Source: RGZA01 sp041917755 (lineage in GTDB: Bacteria > Pseudomonadota > Alphaproteobacteria > UBA9219 > RGZA01). Taken from it: DNA of 64,000 nt. Shown here piece by piece: positions 44,116 to 53,149 of this stretch. Both the position numbers and the translations under genes were made by a program. Below the pieces are notes generated by a model, which worked only from the letters and a program-made list of their open reading frames with translations, searched no databases and was not told the DNA's origin. Where the stretch lies: contig JAYRWY010000004.1 in assembly GCA_041917755.1 (NCBI GenBank), positions 144,622 to 208,621 on the forward strand, given 5' to 3'. Numbering within the stretch: position 1 is the first letter of the stretch; every line of letters begins with the position of its first letter.

Positions 44116-45009
44116 TTATCGTCCGGAAACAGCAGGTAAATTGCGTTTCTTCTTCTTTTCTTTTTCAGGCATCAACAGGCTAAAGATGCGGATAAGCGTA
44201 TCGCGCAAATCCTTGCGGTGAACCACAATATCCACCATGCCATGTTCGCGTAAATATTCCGCGCGTTGGAAATCCTGCGGCAAGGTTTCACGAATGGTGC
44301 TTTCAATCACGCGTGCGCCCGCAAATGCAATCTGTGCGCCTTTTTCCGCGATATGAATATCACCCAGCATCGCAAACGATGCTGTCACCCCGCCCGTGGT
44401 TGGGTCGGTTAAAACCACGATATAGGGCAGACCTGCTTGCTTTACCATGTTCACGGCAATGGTGGTGCGTGGCATTTGCATGAGGGATAAAATACCTTCC
44501 TGCATACGCGCGCCACCAGATGCTGGAATAATGATAAGCGGTGTTCTATTCGCAACCGCTTGCTTGGCGGCGGTTACAATCCCTTCGCCCACGGCTGTAC
44601 CCATGGAGCCGCCCATAAATCCGAAATCGAATGCTGCGATGGTCACAGGGCGCGTTGCCATCTTACCTTCGGCTACAAAAATGGCATCACGCTGGCCAGT
44701 GCGCTTACGTGCATCGCGCATACGGTCGGCATAACGCTTCATATCTTTAAAGTTTAACGGGTCGCTGACCGTCTTTGGCAAGGTCAGTAAGCGGAAATCA
44801 CCATCATCAAACAGCATTTCTAAACGGCGTAACGGTTCAAGACGTAAATGATGCCCGCATGCACGGCATACATTGAAATGGTCTTCCAATTCGCGCTTGA
44901 ACAGCATCGCGCTGCAACCGGGGCACTTATCCCACAGGTTATCCGGCACATCTTTCTTGGTAACCAGGGCGCGGATTTTTGGGCGAACAAAATTACTAAT
45001 CCAATTCAT
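44116..45009 (-). CDS. accD: Acetyl-CoA carboxylase carboxyltransferase subunit beta
   Basis: A 297-residue subunit of the enzyme making malonyl-CoA for fatty acid synthesis. The N-terminal zinc ribbon is C29, C32, C48 and C51 (CPGC and CRAC). The crotonase-type core shows DFGFMGGSMGTAVGE, ASGGARMQEG and DPTTGGVTASFAML. A Lys-rich tail (EKEKKKKR) ends the protein. Adjacent genes folC and trpA lie on the same strand; accA is not in the window. Confidence 0.97.
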   Translation of the reverse strand: MNWISNFVRPKIRALVTKKDVPDNLWDKCPGCSAMLFKRELEDHFNVCRACGHHLRLEPLRRLEMLFDDGDFRLLTLPKTVSDPLNFKDMKRYADRMRDARKRTGQRDAIFVAEGKMATRPVTIAAFDFGFMGGSMGTAVGEGIVTAAKQAVANRTPLIIIPASGGARMQEGILSLMQMPRTTIAVNMVKQAGLPYIVVLTDPTTGGVTASFAMLGDIHIAEKGAQIAFAGARVIESTIRETLPQDFQRAEYLREHGMVDIVVHRKDLRDTLIRIFSLLMPEKEKKKKRNLPAVSGR

Positions 45010-45029
45010 TGGTCTTTCCTGTTGTTAGA

Positions 45030-45857
45030 TTATGCGGCGGCTTTTTTGCGTGCATTATGCACAGCCACACTTAAGGTTTGCACATAGGTGCATACGTTTT
45101 TGACAAGGTCTTGTTTGGTTGCAATGTTGCTTTCAACTTTTTGTACAATCGCGCTGCCGACTACTACGGCATCGGCATGGCGGGCCACGGTTTGTGCGGC
45201 TGCGGCATCTTTGATGCCAAAGCCAACAGCAACCGGAAGCTTGGAATGTTGTTTGAGGCGTGAAACCGCGTGTTGGATATGCTGTTCGCTGGCACTGGCC
45301 GCGCCGGTAATACCGGTAATCGATACATAATATAAGAACCCGCCGGAGTTGCTCAGCACAGCAGGCAATCGCTTATCATCGGTGGTTGGCGTCGTTAGGC
45401 GAATAACATGCATGCCTGCCTTTTGCGCTGGGATGCGGAATTCTTCATCTTCTTCAGGCGGCAAATCCACGATAATCAGGCCGTCTACGCCTGCTGCTGC
45501 GGCATCACTGGCAAATTTGTCTGCGCCATAGGAATAAATGGGGTTGTAATAACCCATCAGCACAATCGGTGTGGCGGAATTGGTTTTACGGAATTCACGC
45601 ACCATGCCCAATGTTTTAGTCAATGTCATGCCTGCCGCTAAGGCACGTAAATCAGCAGCTTGAATAGCCGCGCCATCTGCCATCGGATCGGTGAATGGCA
45701 TGCCGAGTTCAATCACATCCACGCCGGCATCGGGCAATGCCTTCAGCAGAGCAAGCGATGTTTCCAAATCCGGATCACCCGCAACTGTAAAGCTAACAAA
45801 GCCAGCCTGGTTATTGCTGCGTAATTCAGCAAAGCGAACGTCTAAACGATTGGTCAT
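45030..45857 (-). CDS. trpA: Tryptophan synthase alpha chain
   Basis: The 275-residue TIM barrel cleaves indole-3-glycerol phosphate. The catalytic Glu lies in VIELGMPFTDPMADG, the catalytic Asp in LIIVDLPPEE, and the phosphate loop is AVGFGIKDAA. Its ATG overlaps the trpB TGA. The last 20 residues (VHNARKKAAA) are a basic tail. Confidence 0.97.
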   Translation of the reverse strand: MTNRLDVRFAELRSNNQAGFVSFTVAGDPDLETSLALLKALPDAGVDVIELGMPFTDPMADGAAIQAADLRALAAGMTLTKTLGMVREFRKTNSATPIVLMGYYNPIYSYGADKFASDAAAAGVDGLIIVDLPPEEDEEFRIPAQKAGMHVIRLTTPTTDDKRLPAVLSNSGGFLYYVSITGITGAASASEQHIQHAVSRLKQHSKLPVAVGFGIKDAAAAQTVARHADAVVVGSAIVQKVESNIATKQDLVKNVCTYVQTLSVAVHNARKKAAA

Positions 45858-47077
45858 AGTGTGACCCCTAATTTTTCTGCGACATTGAAGATGTCTTTAT
45901 CACCGCGTCCGCATAAATTCATCACGAGCAAATGATCCTTGGGCAGGGTAGGTGCAAGCTGGCTGACGTAAGCGAGTGCATGCGATGGCTCTAATGCAGG
46001 AATAATTCCTTCCATTTTGCAGCATAGCTGGAATGCATCCAATGCTTCCTTATCGGTAGCATAGACATACTTCACGCGTTTTTTATCAAACAGGAATGAA
46101 TGTTCCGGGCCAATCCCTGGGTAATCAAGGCCAGCTGAAATGCTATCGCCTTCCAAAATCTGTCCATCGGCATCTTGTAATAAATAAGTGCGGTTGCCAT
46201 GCAATACACCGGGGCGACCACCATTAAGGGATGCCGCATGCTTGCCGGTTTCAATGCCATGCCCGCCAGCTTCCACGCCGTACATCTTCACGGTTGGCTC
46301 ATCAAGGAATTCGTAGAACAATCCCATCGCGTTTGATCCGCCGCCAATACATGCCACAAGGCTATCGGGCAAACGGCCTTCGGCTTTCATCATTTGCCCG
46401 CGAAGTTCTTTGCCAATCACGGATTGAAAATCACGCACCATCGCGGGGTAAGGGTGCGGGCCGGCAACCGTACCGATGATGTAGAATGTGTCTTGCACAT
46501 TGGTCACCCAATCACGCAATGCTTCATTCATCGCATCTTTGAGCGTATGGGAACCAGATGTAACCGGCACAACCTTCGCGCCCAATAATTTCATGCGGAA
46601 TACGTTGGGCTTTTGGCGCTCCATATCCACTGCGCCCATATAAACGGTGCAGGGCAAATCAAATAGTGCCGCAACGGTTGCTGTGGCCACGCCATGTTGG
46701 CCTGCACCGGTTTCCGCGATAATGCGTTTTTTACCCATGCGGCGTGCCAATAAAATCTGCCCCATGCAGTTATTGATTTTGTGCGAACCCGTATGGTTCA
46801 GCTCATCGCGTTTGAAGTAAACTTTTGCGCCGCCCAAATGTTCGGTCAGCCGTTTTGCAAAATACAGCGGTGATGGTCGACCCGCATAATGCTCCATATA
46901 ATAGTCCAGCTCTTGCTGGAAACTGGGGTCAGCCTTGGCGGCGTTATATGCCTTTTCAACTTCCAAGATGAGTGGCATCAGGGTTTCCGCCACAAAGCGT
47001 CCACCAAACATGCCAAAATGCCCGCGTTCATCGGGGCCTTGGCGGAAGGAGTTCGTAGCGGTGACGGTCTTAGTCAT
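45854..47077 (-). CDS. trpB: Tryptophan synthase beta chain
   Basis: The 407-residue PLP enzyme joins indole and serine. The start at 47077 (MTKTVTATN) has AGGA seven bases upstream; the ATG two codons earlier is too close to it. The PLP lysine is in NHTGSHKINN, the glycine loop is GGGSNAMG, and the COMM-domain AETGAGQHGVATATVAALF segment is complete. It heads a trpB-trpA-accD-folC run; trpF, which often precedes it, is not here. Confidence 0.97.
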   Translation of the reverse strand: MTKTVTATNSFRQGPDERGHFGMFGGRFVAETLMPLILEVEKAYNAAKADPSFQQELDYYMEHYAGRPSPLYFAKRLTEHLGGAKVYFKRDELNHTGSHKINNCMGQILLARRMGKKRIIAETGAGQHGVATATVAALFDLPCTVYMGAVDMERQKPNVFRMKLLGAKVVPVTSGSHTLKDAMNEALRDWVTNVQDTFYIIGTVAGPHPYPAMVRDFQSVIGKELRGQMMKAEGRLPDSLVACIGGGSNAMGLFYEFLDEPTVKMYGVEAGGHGIETGKHAASLNGGRPGVLHGNRTYLLQDADGQILEGDSISAGLDYPGIGPEHSFLFDKKRVKYVYATDKEALDAFQLCCKMEGIIPALEPSHALAYVSQLAPTLPKDHLLVMNLCGRGDKDIFNVAEKLGVTL

Positions 47078-47297
47078 ATTCATATCCTGTTTATACCAAC
47101 GGCCGAATAACTCATCAAAGGCACGTTGGTATCCGAGCCGACTGGCGAGGCGGCGGCTTATGCCGACGTACCAATCATTAAGAGGGCGGCAGTTTGGCTT
47201 TTTTCGTGCGCCCTTGCAAGAGAGGCATGATTTACTTAAATAAATACCGTTAAACCCCATTGTTACAAAATGTTGAAATCGATGCTAAAACGTTAAC
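47078..47297. promoter_or_regulatory. Divergent region between trpB and hrcA
   Basis: About 220 bases containing both promoters. On the minus strand the trpB frame stays open upstream for 61 codons but without an ATG-plus-ribosome-site near its top. TTGGTA (47124-47129) and TACCAA (47169-47174) with an inner GC-rich stretch can form a long hairpin in the trpB leader, possibly regulatory. I found no CIRCE element (TTAGCACTC-N9-GAGTGCTAA) before hrcA. Confidence 0.35.
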
Positions 47298-48353
47298 ATG
47301 AGCATGATATCAAAAATGAATGAGCGCAGCCGTGAAATCCTGCGCCAGATTGTGGATAGCTTCCTGGAAACGGGGGAGCCTATTGGTTCGCGCACATTAT
47401 CCCGCCGTTTGGGTTCAACCCCCATTGGCGCATTATCACCGGCCAGTATCCGCAACGTTATGGCCGATTTGGAGGAGTTAGGGCTCTTGGCTGCCCCGCA
47501 TACCTCGGCGGGTCGCTTGCCAACCGAAGCAGGCATGCGCTTATTCGTGGATGGCATTCTCGAGGTTGGCGCGATTAGTGATGATGAACGCAAGGAGCTT
47601 GAGCGGCTAACCGCGCCAGCCGGTAAAAACATCAACCAGGCCTTGGATGAAATGACGCGTAAATTATCGGGCCTGTCATCCTGTGCGGGAATGGTGGTGG
47701 TACCCAAAGCTGAAGAGCGCGCGCTCAAACAAATCGAATTCGTCAGCCTTGCGCCAGATCGTATTTTGGTGGTGCTCGTAAGCGAAGGTGGCCTTGTTGA
47801 AAACCGCGTAATTGATTTGCCTTATTCCTTGCCGTCCACATCGCTCACCATCGCGGCAAATTTTATTAATGCGCATTTGGCAGGACGCGGTCTAAGTGAC
47901 GCACGCAAAGTCATTCACGAAGAAATTCAAAAACAAAAGAACGAGCTGGATAGTTTGACCGCCAAAGTTGTCGAAGCGGGTCTTGCCATTTGGTCGGGTG
48001 AAGCATCGGGTGGATATCTGATTGTGCGCGGGCAATCCAAATTACTGGAAGATGTCAGTGCCGTGCAGGATTTGGAGCGCATCAGAGGCCTGTTTGAAGT
48101 GCTGGAAACCCGCGAAACCATGCTAAAATTGCTGGATGCAACGCAAGTTGCTGAAGGCGTGCAGATTTATATCGGCGCAGAAAATCGCTTGTTTCAAGGC
48201 AGTGGTTGCAGCATGATTGTCTCGCCCTATATGAACAGCAAAGAAAAGATTATCGGCGCCATCGGTGTCATTGGCCCGATGCGTATGAATTACGCACGTA
48301 TTATTCCAATGGTGGATTATACGGCAAAACTAATTGGTAAAATGGTAAGTTAA
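47298..48353 (+). CDS. hrcA: Heat-inducible transcription repressor HrcA
   Basis: The 351-residue repressor has an N-terminal winged helix (SREILRQIVDSFLETGEPIGSRTLSRR, split as helix and recognition region), an inserted dimerisation domain and a GAF-like C-terminal domain with VSPYMNSKEKIIGAIGVIGPMRMNY. HrcA binds CIRCE sites at chaperone genes and needs GroE for activity. It lies 12 bases before grpE. Several in-frame ATGs (47298, 47304, 47316) are possible starts. Confidence 0.95.
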   Translation: MSMISKMNERSREILRQIVDSFLETGEPIGSRTLSRRLGSTPIGALSPASIRNVMADLEELGLLAAPHTSAGRLPTEAGMRLFVDGILEVGAISDDERKELERLTAPAGKNINQALDEMTRKLSGLSSCAGMVVVPKAEERALKQIEFVSLAPDRILVVLVSEGGLVENRVIDLPYSLPSTSLTIAANFINAHLAGRGLSDARKVIHEEIQKQKNELDSLTAKVVEAGLAIWSGEASGGYLIVRGQSKLLEDVSAVQDLERIRGLFEVLETRETMLKLLDATQVAEGVQIYIGAENRLFQGSGCSMIVSPYMNSKEKIIGAIGVIGPMRMNYARIIPMVDYTAKLIGKMVS

Positions 48354-48365
48354 AAGGTGAGTAAG

Positions 48366-48992
48366 ATGAGTGAGAGTAACGCAGCTGAACAATTCCCCGA
48401 AGATGCAAAAAACGAAGCCACGGCTACGCCAGAACAGGCATCCGCGCAATCTTCTGCACAAGCAGCCGCATCCGCAACCAACCCTGCTGCGCGTATTGCT
48501 GAATTGGAAAAGCAATTGGCAGATATGAAGAATGAAGCCCTGCGTTATCTGGCGGATGCTGAAAATACCCGTCGCCGCGCGGCAAAGGAAAAAGACGATA
48601 CCGCTAAATATGCCGTGTCCAAATTCTCCCGCGATTTGCTGGATGTTGCCGATAACATGCAGCGCGCCATGCAATCCGTGACACCGGAAATGCTGGAAGG
48701 CCATGCTGGAATGAAGAATTTATGCGTTGGCATCCAAGCCACCGCCCAGCAATTATCCAGCGTGTTTGAACGCTACGGCATTCAGAAAAACGACCCTGTT
48801 GGCCAAATGTTTGATCCCAATATGCATCAGGTGGTCAGCGAAATTGACGCGCCGGATAAGGTTCCCGGCACGGTGGTGCAGGTTCTGCAAACCGGTTACA
48901 CCATCCAAGGTCGCTTGTTACGCGAAGCCATGGTGGCGGTGGCCAAAGGCGGGCAGGCAGCACCAGCCCAGCATGTTGACCAAAAAGTTTAA
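48366..48992 (+). CDS. grpE: Nucleotide exchange factor GrpE
   Basis: The 208-residue product has a low-complexity Ala/Glu-rich start, a long coiled coil (about 45-100) and the C-terminal beta domain with PNMHQVVSEI and VVQVLQTGYTIQGRLLREAMVAVAK. GrpE releases ADP from DnaK. AGGTGA is 5 bases before the ATG at 48366; the upstream GTG three codons earlier lacks support. Follows hrcA directly, as in many alphaproteobacteria. Confidence 0.95.
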   Translation: MSESNAAEQFPEDAKNEATATPEQASAQSSAQAAASATNPAARIAELEKQLADMKNEALRYLADAENTRRRAAKEKDDTAKYAVSKFSRDLLDVADNMQRAMQSVTPEMLEGHAGMKNLCVGIQATAQQLSSVFERYGIQKNDPVGQMFDPNMHQVVSEIDAPDKVPGTVVQVLQTGYTIQGRLLREAMVAVAKGGQAAPAQHVDQKV

Positions 48993-49010
48993 CGCACTAT
49001 TTCACACTCC

Positions 49011-50051
49011 ATGCAAACTCGTCCGCTCGGAACATCCGGTTTAAACGTCAGTGCCATTTGTCTGGGCACCATGACATGGGGTCAACAAAATACGGAGGCA
49101 GAAGCCCATCAACAGATGGACTATGCCGTGACCCAAGGCATCAATTTTTTTGATACCGCGGAGCTGTATCCCGTACCGCCACTCAAAGAAACCTACAGCC
49201 TGACCGAGCAATATATCGGTTCATGGTTCAAGGCGCGCGGCAACCGCCAGAAAATTATTCTCGCAACCAAGGTGGTGGGGCGTTCGGGTAATTTCAGTTA
49301 TATGCGCGGTGGTGAAACACGCCTTGATAAGAAAAACATCGTCGCGGCACTTGATGCCAGCCTTAAGCGTTTAAACACCGATTATATTGATCTTTATCAA
49401 CTGCATTGGCCAGACCGCAACACCAATATGTTTGGTCAATTGGGCTATGTGCACGATGAAAACGAACAATCCATTCCATTTGAAGAAACGCTTGGCGTGC
49501 TGAATGATTGTGTGCGCGCAGGTAAAATCCGCCATGTGGGTCTGTCAAATGAAACGCCTTATGGCGTGTCACAATATTTGCATCTGGCGGAGGTCAAAAA
49601 ACTCCCGCGCATGCAATCGGTGCAAAATCCCTACAGTCTTTTAAATCGCACATATGAAATCGGTTTGGCGGAAATTTCCATTCGTCAGCATTGCGGGTTG
49701 CTCGCTTATTCGCCGCTCGCTATGGGTGTCTTAAGCGGTAAATATCTGGGCGGAAAAAAACCGGAAGGGTCGCGCATGGCGCTCTTCACACGCTTTACGC
49801 GTTATAATAATGCCAAGGCCGATGCCGCCACGCAGCGCTATGTAAAAATTGCGCAGGATGCAGGGCTAGATCCCGCGCAAATGGCGCTGTCATTTGTTAC
49901 CCAACAACGCTTTGTGACCAGCAATATCATCGGCGCAACCACCATGGAGCAGCTGAAAACCAACATCGATAGCATCAAGATAAAACTCGGCGAAGATGTG
50001 CTCCGCGCGATTGATGCCGTGCATTTTGATATCCCCAATCCCTGCCCGTAA
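49011..50051 (+). CDS. Aldo/keto reductase, Tas-like
   Basis: A 346-residue NADPH-dependent AKR. The catalytic set is visible: D and Y in NFFDTAELYP, K in ILATKVVG and H in LYQLHWPDR. The C-terminal NIIGATTMEQLKTNI is the cofactor-binding end. The RPLGTSGLNVSAICLGTMTWG start resembles E. coli Tas. Substrate is not known. It lies 18 bases after grpE and is convergent with an ankyrin-repeat gene. Confidence 0.92.
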   Translation: MQTRPLGTSGLNVSAICLGTMTWGQQNTEAEAHQQMDYAVTQGINFFDTAELYPVPPLKETYSLTEQYIGSWFKARGNRQKIILATKVVGRSGNFSYMRGGETRLDKKNIVAALDASLKRLNTDYIDLYQLHWPDRNTNMFGQLGYVHDENEQSIPFEETLGVLNDCVRAGKIRHVGLSNETPYGVSQYLHLAEVKKLPRMQSVQNPYSLLNRTYEIGLAEISIRQHCGLLAYSPLAMGVLSGKYLGGKKPEGSRMALFTRFTRYNNAKADAATQRYVKIAQDAGLDPAQMALSFVTQQRFVTSNIIGATTMEQLKTNIDSIKIKLGEDVLRAIDAVHFDIPNPCP

Positions 50052-51047
50052 TCAATGTGAATACTGTTCCAAAAGTTTAAGGATTTTTTCTTTTTCTTTT
50101 ATAGATATCTCGTCTTTCCAAAATTCCCAAGGAAATCCTTTGGCATTTTTGATGTATTCAATGACAGATTTGTGATCTACCCCAAACCGTTGATTGGGAT
50201 TTGCTCCATATTTCAAAAGCATTTCAACCATATCTGTGCATAAGTGTGATGCTGCTGACCCAAGAGGAGGGTAATAACCGTGTGTATTATTAGGATTGGC
50301 TCCTCTTATTAACAACAATTCTAATGAATTAATATGGTTGGTAATGACCTGTTTGGTTGTATAGACGCCCTGTCTTTTTGGTTCAATAACACGGGTGTCG
50401 TCTTTCCAGAAAATCCCGTTGTATGACTTGCATTCAATATTAGTAACTACGCCTATTAAGCTAGCACCTTGTCGATCTTCAAAATTTGGATCAATTTTTA
50501 GTTCATCGAGGAAATATTCGAGCAGGTCAGGAAGATGTGCCGCCTGAAATACGACTGGGCCATGACATCCAACTAAATCAGCTCCATGATTAACCAAAAT
50601 TTTAACAGCATCTAGCTTGCCATGCGATACGGCTGATTCAAGGGCACTGAAACAGCCATCTACTAACGCATCCTTTTTTGCATTCTTAAGCGGGGTATTG
50701 GCAAGTAGCTCAACTAAAAAAAGATTGTCATGTCCAATTGCGGCATGCATAGGATTCACAATCATCCATACATATGGAATAAAATGCTGCCCTATTGTAA
50801 AAAATAAAAAAACAATAACGAATATGAATGTGTATTTTATAAGATTAAGAAAAACCGCTAGAGGGTTCTTGCTAATTGTTTTTTGCACATTCTCTGGGAT
50901 TGTCATTAATCTGTGTGTTGTTTTGGTGGATGAGGTCTCTATTTTAACCTCAAAGCGTACTTGAATTATATCCTTAAAAATCCCCTTTATTTCCAAGCAA
51001 ATAGGGCAGTTGCGGTGCGCTGTCACATGGCCTATATATATGGGCAT
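50052..51047 (-). CDS. Membrane-anchored ankyrin-repeat protein
   Basis: The first ATG in frame is at 51047; the frame extends to a TTG at 51149. From 51047 the product has 331 residues: a short part with HRNCPICLE, a transmembrane helix (YTFIFVIVFLFFTIG, about residues 73-90), and ankyrin-like repeats: ALESAVSHGKLDAVKILVNHGAD, LELLLIRGANPNN and MVEMLLKYGANPNQ. The upstream extension would add CQC before CPIC and could complete a zinc ribbon. The gene is clearly richer in AT than its neighbours and splits the heat-shock group, suggesting acquisition. Function unknown; ankyrin repeats bind proteins. Confidence 0.75.
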   Translation of the reverse strand: MPIYIGHVTAHRNCPICLEIKGIFKDIIQVRFEVKIETSSTKTTHRLMTIPENVQKTISKNPLAVFLNLIKYTFIFVIVFLFFTIGQHFIPYVWMIVNPMHAAIGHDNLFLVELLANTPLKNAKKDALVDGCFSALESAVSHGKLDAVKILVNHGADLVGCHGPVVFQAAHLPDLLEYFLDELKIDPNFEDRQGASLIGVVTNIECKSYNGIFWKDDTRVIEPKRQGVYTTKQVITNHINSLELLLIRGANPNNTHGYYPPLGSAASHLCTDMVEMLLKYGANPNQRFGVDHKSVIEYIKNAKGFPWEFWKDEISIKEKEKILKLLEQYSH

Positions 51048-51161
51048 CGGGCACTGGCAATACGGCCAAGTCTGCTCTAAATATCTTAATGAAAAGAAGT
51101 TCTTTGGGGTGCTGCATAAGCGGGCCTTGAAGATATGCTTGCTTAACAACAGGAGAGAAAA

Positions 51162-53072
51162 ATGGGTAAAGTTATCGGTATTGACCTTGGTACAACCAAT
51201 TCGTGCATCGCCGTTATGGAAGGTAGCACCGCCAAGGTAATTGAAAATTCAGAAGGCGCACGTACAACGCCATCCATCGTTGCGTTTTCATCCAGCAATG
51301 AACGCCTTGTCGGCCAACCTGCAAAACGTCAGGCCGTCACCAATCCGGAAAACACCTTCTACGCCATCAAGCGCCTTGTCGGCCGCAACTTTGAAGATCC
51401 GATGGTGAAGAAAGATATCGGCCTTGTACCGTATAAGATTATCAAGAACGATAATGGCGATGCATGGGTTGAATCCAATGGCAAGAAGTACAGCCCATCG
51501 GAAATCAGCGCATTCATTCTGACCAAGATGAAAGAAACGGCTGAAAACTATCTGGGTGAGAAAGTAACCCAGGCGGTTATCACTGTTCCTGCCTACTTTA
51601 ACGATGCACAACGCCAAGCTACTAAAGATGCTGGCCGCGTTGCAGGCTTGGAAGTTTTACGTATCATCAACGAACCAACCGCAGCAGCACTTGCCTACGG
51701 TATGGAAAAGAAGGGCAGCGGCGTTGTGGCCGTGTATGACCTTGGCGGTGGTACATTCGACGTATCCATTTTGGAAATCGGCGACGGCGTGTTTGAAGTA
51801 AAATCCACCAACGGTGATACGTTCCTTGGCGGTGAAGACTTCGATAGCCGCATCATCGATTTCTTGGCTGATGAATTTAAACGCGAACAGGGCATTGATT
51901 TGCGCAAGGATAAACTCGCGCTGCAACGCCTCAAAGAAGCTGCTGAAAAAGCCAAGATCGAATTGTCATCCTCCATGCAAACCGATGTGAACTTGCCGTT
52001 CATCACCGCTGATGCATCCGGTCCTAAGCATCTTAATGTGAAGCTGACCCGTGCGAAGCTGGAAGCATTGGTTGATGATCTGGTCAAGAAAACCGTTGAG
52101 CCATGCAAAGCTGCATTGAAAGATGCTGGCCTGAAGCCATCCGACATCAAGGAAGTTATCTTGGTGGGCGGTATGACCCGCATGCCAAAGATTATCGAAA
52201 CCGTGAAGGAATTCTTCGGTCGTGATCCCCATCGCGGCGTGAACCCAGACGAAGTAGTGGCCATTGGCGCTGCTATTCAAGCTGGCGTTCTCAAAGGCGA
52301 AGTGAAGGATGTGTTGTTGCTTGACGTAACGCCATTGTCATTGGGTATTGAAACACTTGGCGGTGTGTTCACCCGTCTGATTGACCGCAACACCACCATC
52401 CCGACACGTAAGAGCCAGGTGTTCTCCACGGCAGAAGACAACCAAAACGCCGTGACCATCCGCGTCTCCCAAGGTGAGCGTGAAATGGCCGCCGATAACA
52501 AATTGCTTGGTCAATTTGACTTGGTGGGTATTGCACCAGCACCACGTGGCATGCCGCAGGTTGAAGTAACCTTCGACATCGATGCCAACGGTATCGTCAG
52601 CGTAACCGCAAAAGACAAGGCGACGAATAAGGAACAACAAATCCGCATTCAGGCCTCAGGCGGTCTCTCTGAAGCCGATATCCAACGCATGGTGAAGGAA
52701 GCTGAAGTTCACGCTGGCGAGGATAAGAAACGCCGTGAATTGGTCGATGCCCGCAATCAGGCTGATTTGCTTGCCCATTCAACCGAGAAGACTCTCAAGG
52801 AAAATGAAGGCAAGATCCCAGCTGCTGACAAGGAAGCAATTACCAAGGCAGTTGCCGAGCTTCGTGAAGCCACAGGCGGTGATGATGCAGCAGCCATTAA
52901 GGCGAAGATTGATGCATTGAACCAGGTTGCGATGAAGATGGGTGAAGCCCTCTACAGCCAGCAACAAGCCGGTGGTCCATCAGCCAGCGCATCTGAAACG
53001 CCACCACAAGAAGGCGTAGTCGATGCTGAATTCACGGAAGTGAAGGACAAAGACGGTAAGAAATCTGCATAA
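51162..53072 (+). CDS. dnaK: Chaperone protein DnaK
   Basis: A full-length Hsp70 of 636 residues: the ATPase signatures IGIDLGTTNSCIAVMEG, VYDLGGGTFDVSILEI and ILVGGMTRMPKI, the linker DVLLLDVTPLSLGIETLGG, and an acidic C-terminal tail (VVDAEFTEVKDKDGKK). It folds proteins with DnaJ and GrpE. AGGAGA seven bases before the ATG. No CIRCE element is seen upstream, so heat control is probably by sigma-32. Confidence 0.98.
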   Translation: MGKVIGIDLGTTNSCIAVMEGSTAKVIENSEGARTTPSIVAFSSSNERLVGQPAKRQAVTNPENTFYAIKRLVGRNFEDPMVKKDIGLVPYKIIKNDNGDAWVESNGKKYSPSEISAFILTKMKETAENYLGEKVTQAVITVPAYFNDAQRQATKDAGRVAGLEVLRIINEPTAAALAYGMEKKGSGVVAVYDLGGGTFDVSILEIGDGVFEVKSTNGDTFLGGEDFDSRIIDFLADEFKREQGIDLRKDKLALQRLKEAAEKAKIELSSSMQTDVNLPFITADASGPKHLNVKLTRAKLEALVDDLVKKTVEPCKAALKDAGLKPSDIKEVILVGGMTRMPKIIETVKEFFGRDPHRGVNPDEVVAIGAAIQAGVLKGEVKDVLLLDVTPLSLGIETLGGVFTRLIDRNTTIPTRKSQVFSTAEDNQNAVTIRVSQGEREMAADNKLLGQFDLVGIAPAPRGMPQVEVTFDIDANGIVSVTAKDKATNKEQQIRIQASGGLSEADIQRMVKEAEVHAGEDKKRRELVDARNQADLLAHSTEKTLKENEGKIPAADKEAITKAVAELREATGGDDAAAIKAKIDALNQVAMKMGEALYSQQQAGGPSASASETPPQEGVVDAEFTEVKDKDGKKSA

Positions 53073-53078
53073 TGCAAT

Positions 53079-53112
53079 ATGAGGCCGGGGGATAAATCCT
53101 CGGCCTCATTTC
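53079..53112 (+). terminator. Hairpin terminator after dnaK
   Basis: ATGAGGCCG (53079-53087) pairs with CGGCCTCAT (53101-53109), followed by TTCT. The inner GGAT/ATCC extends the stem. It may give partial termination between dnaK and dnaJ, raising DnaK over DnaJ. Confidence 0.65.
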
Positions 53113-53149
53113 TATCGTATTCGTTGTTTGCACATCTGGCTAACTGCAC

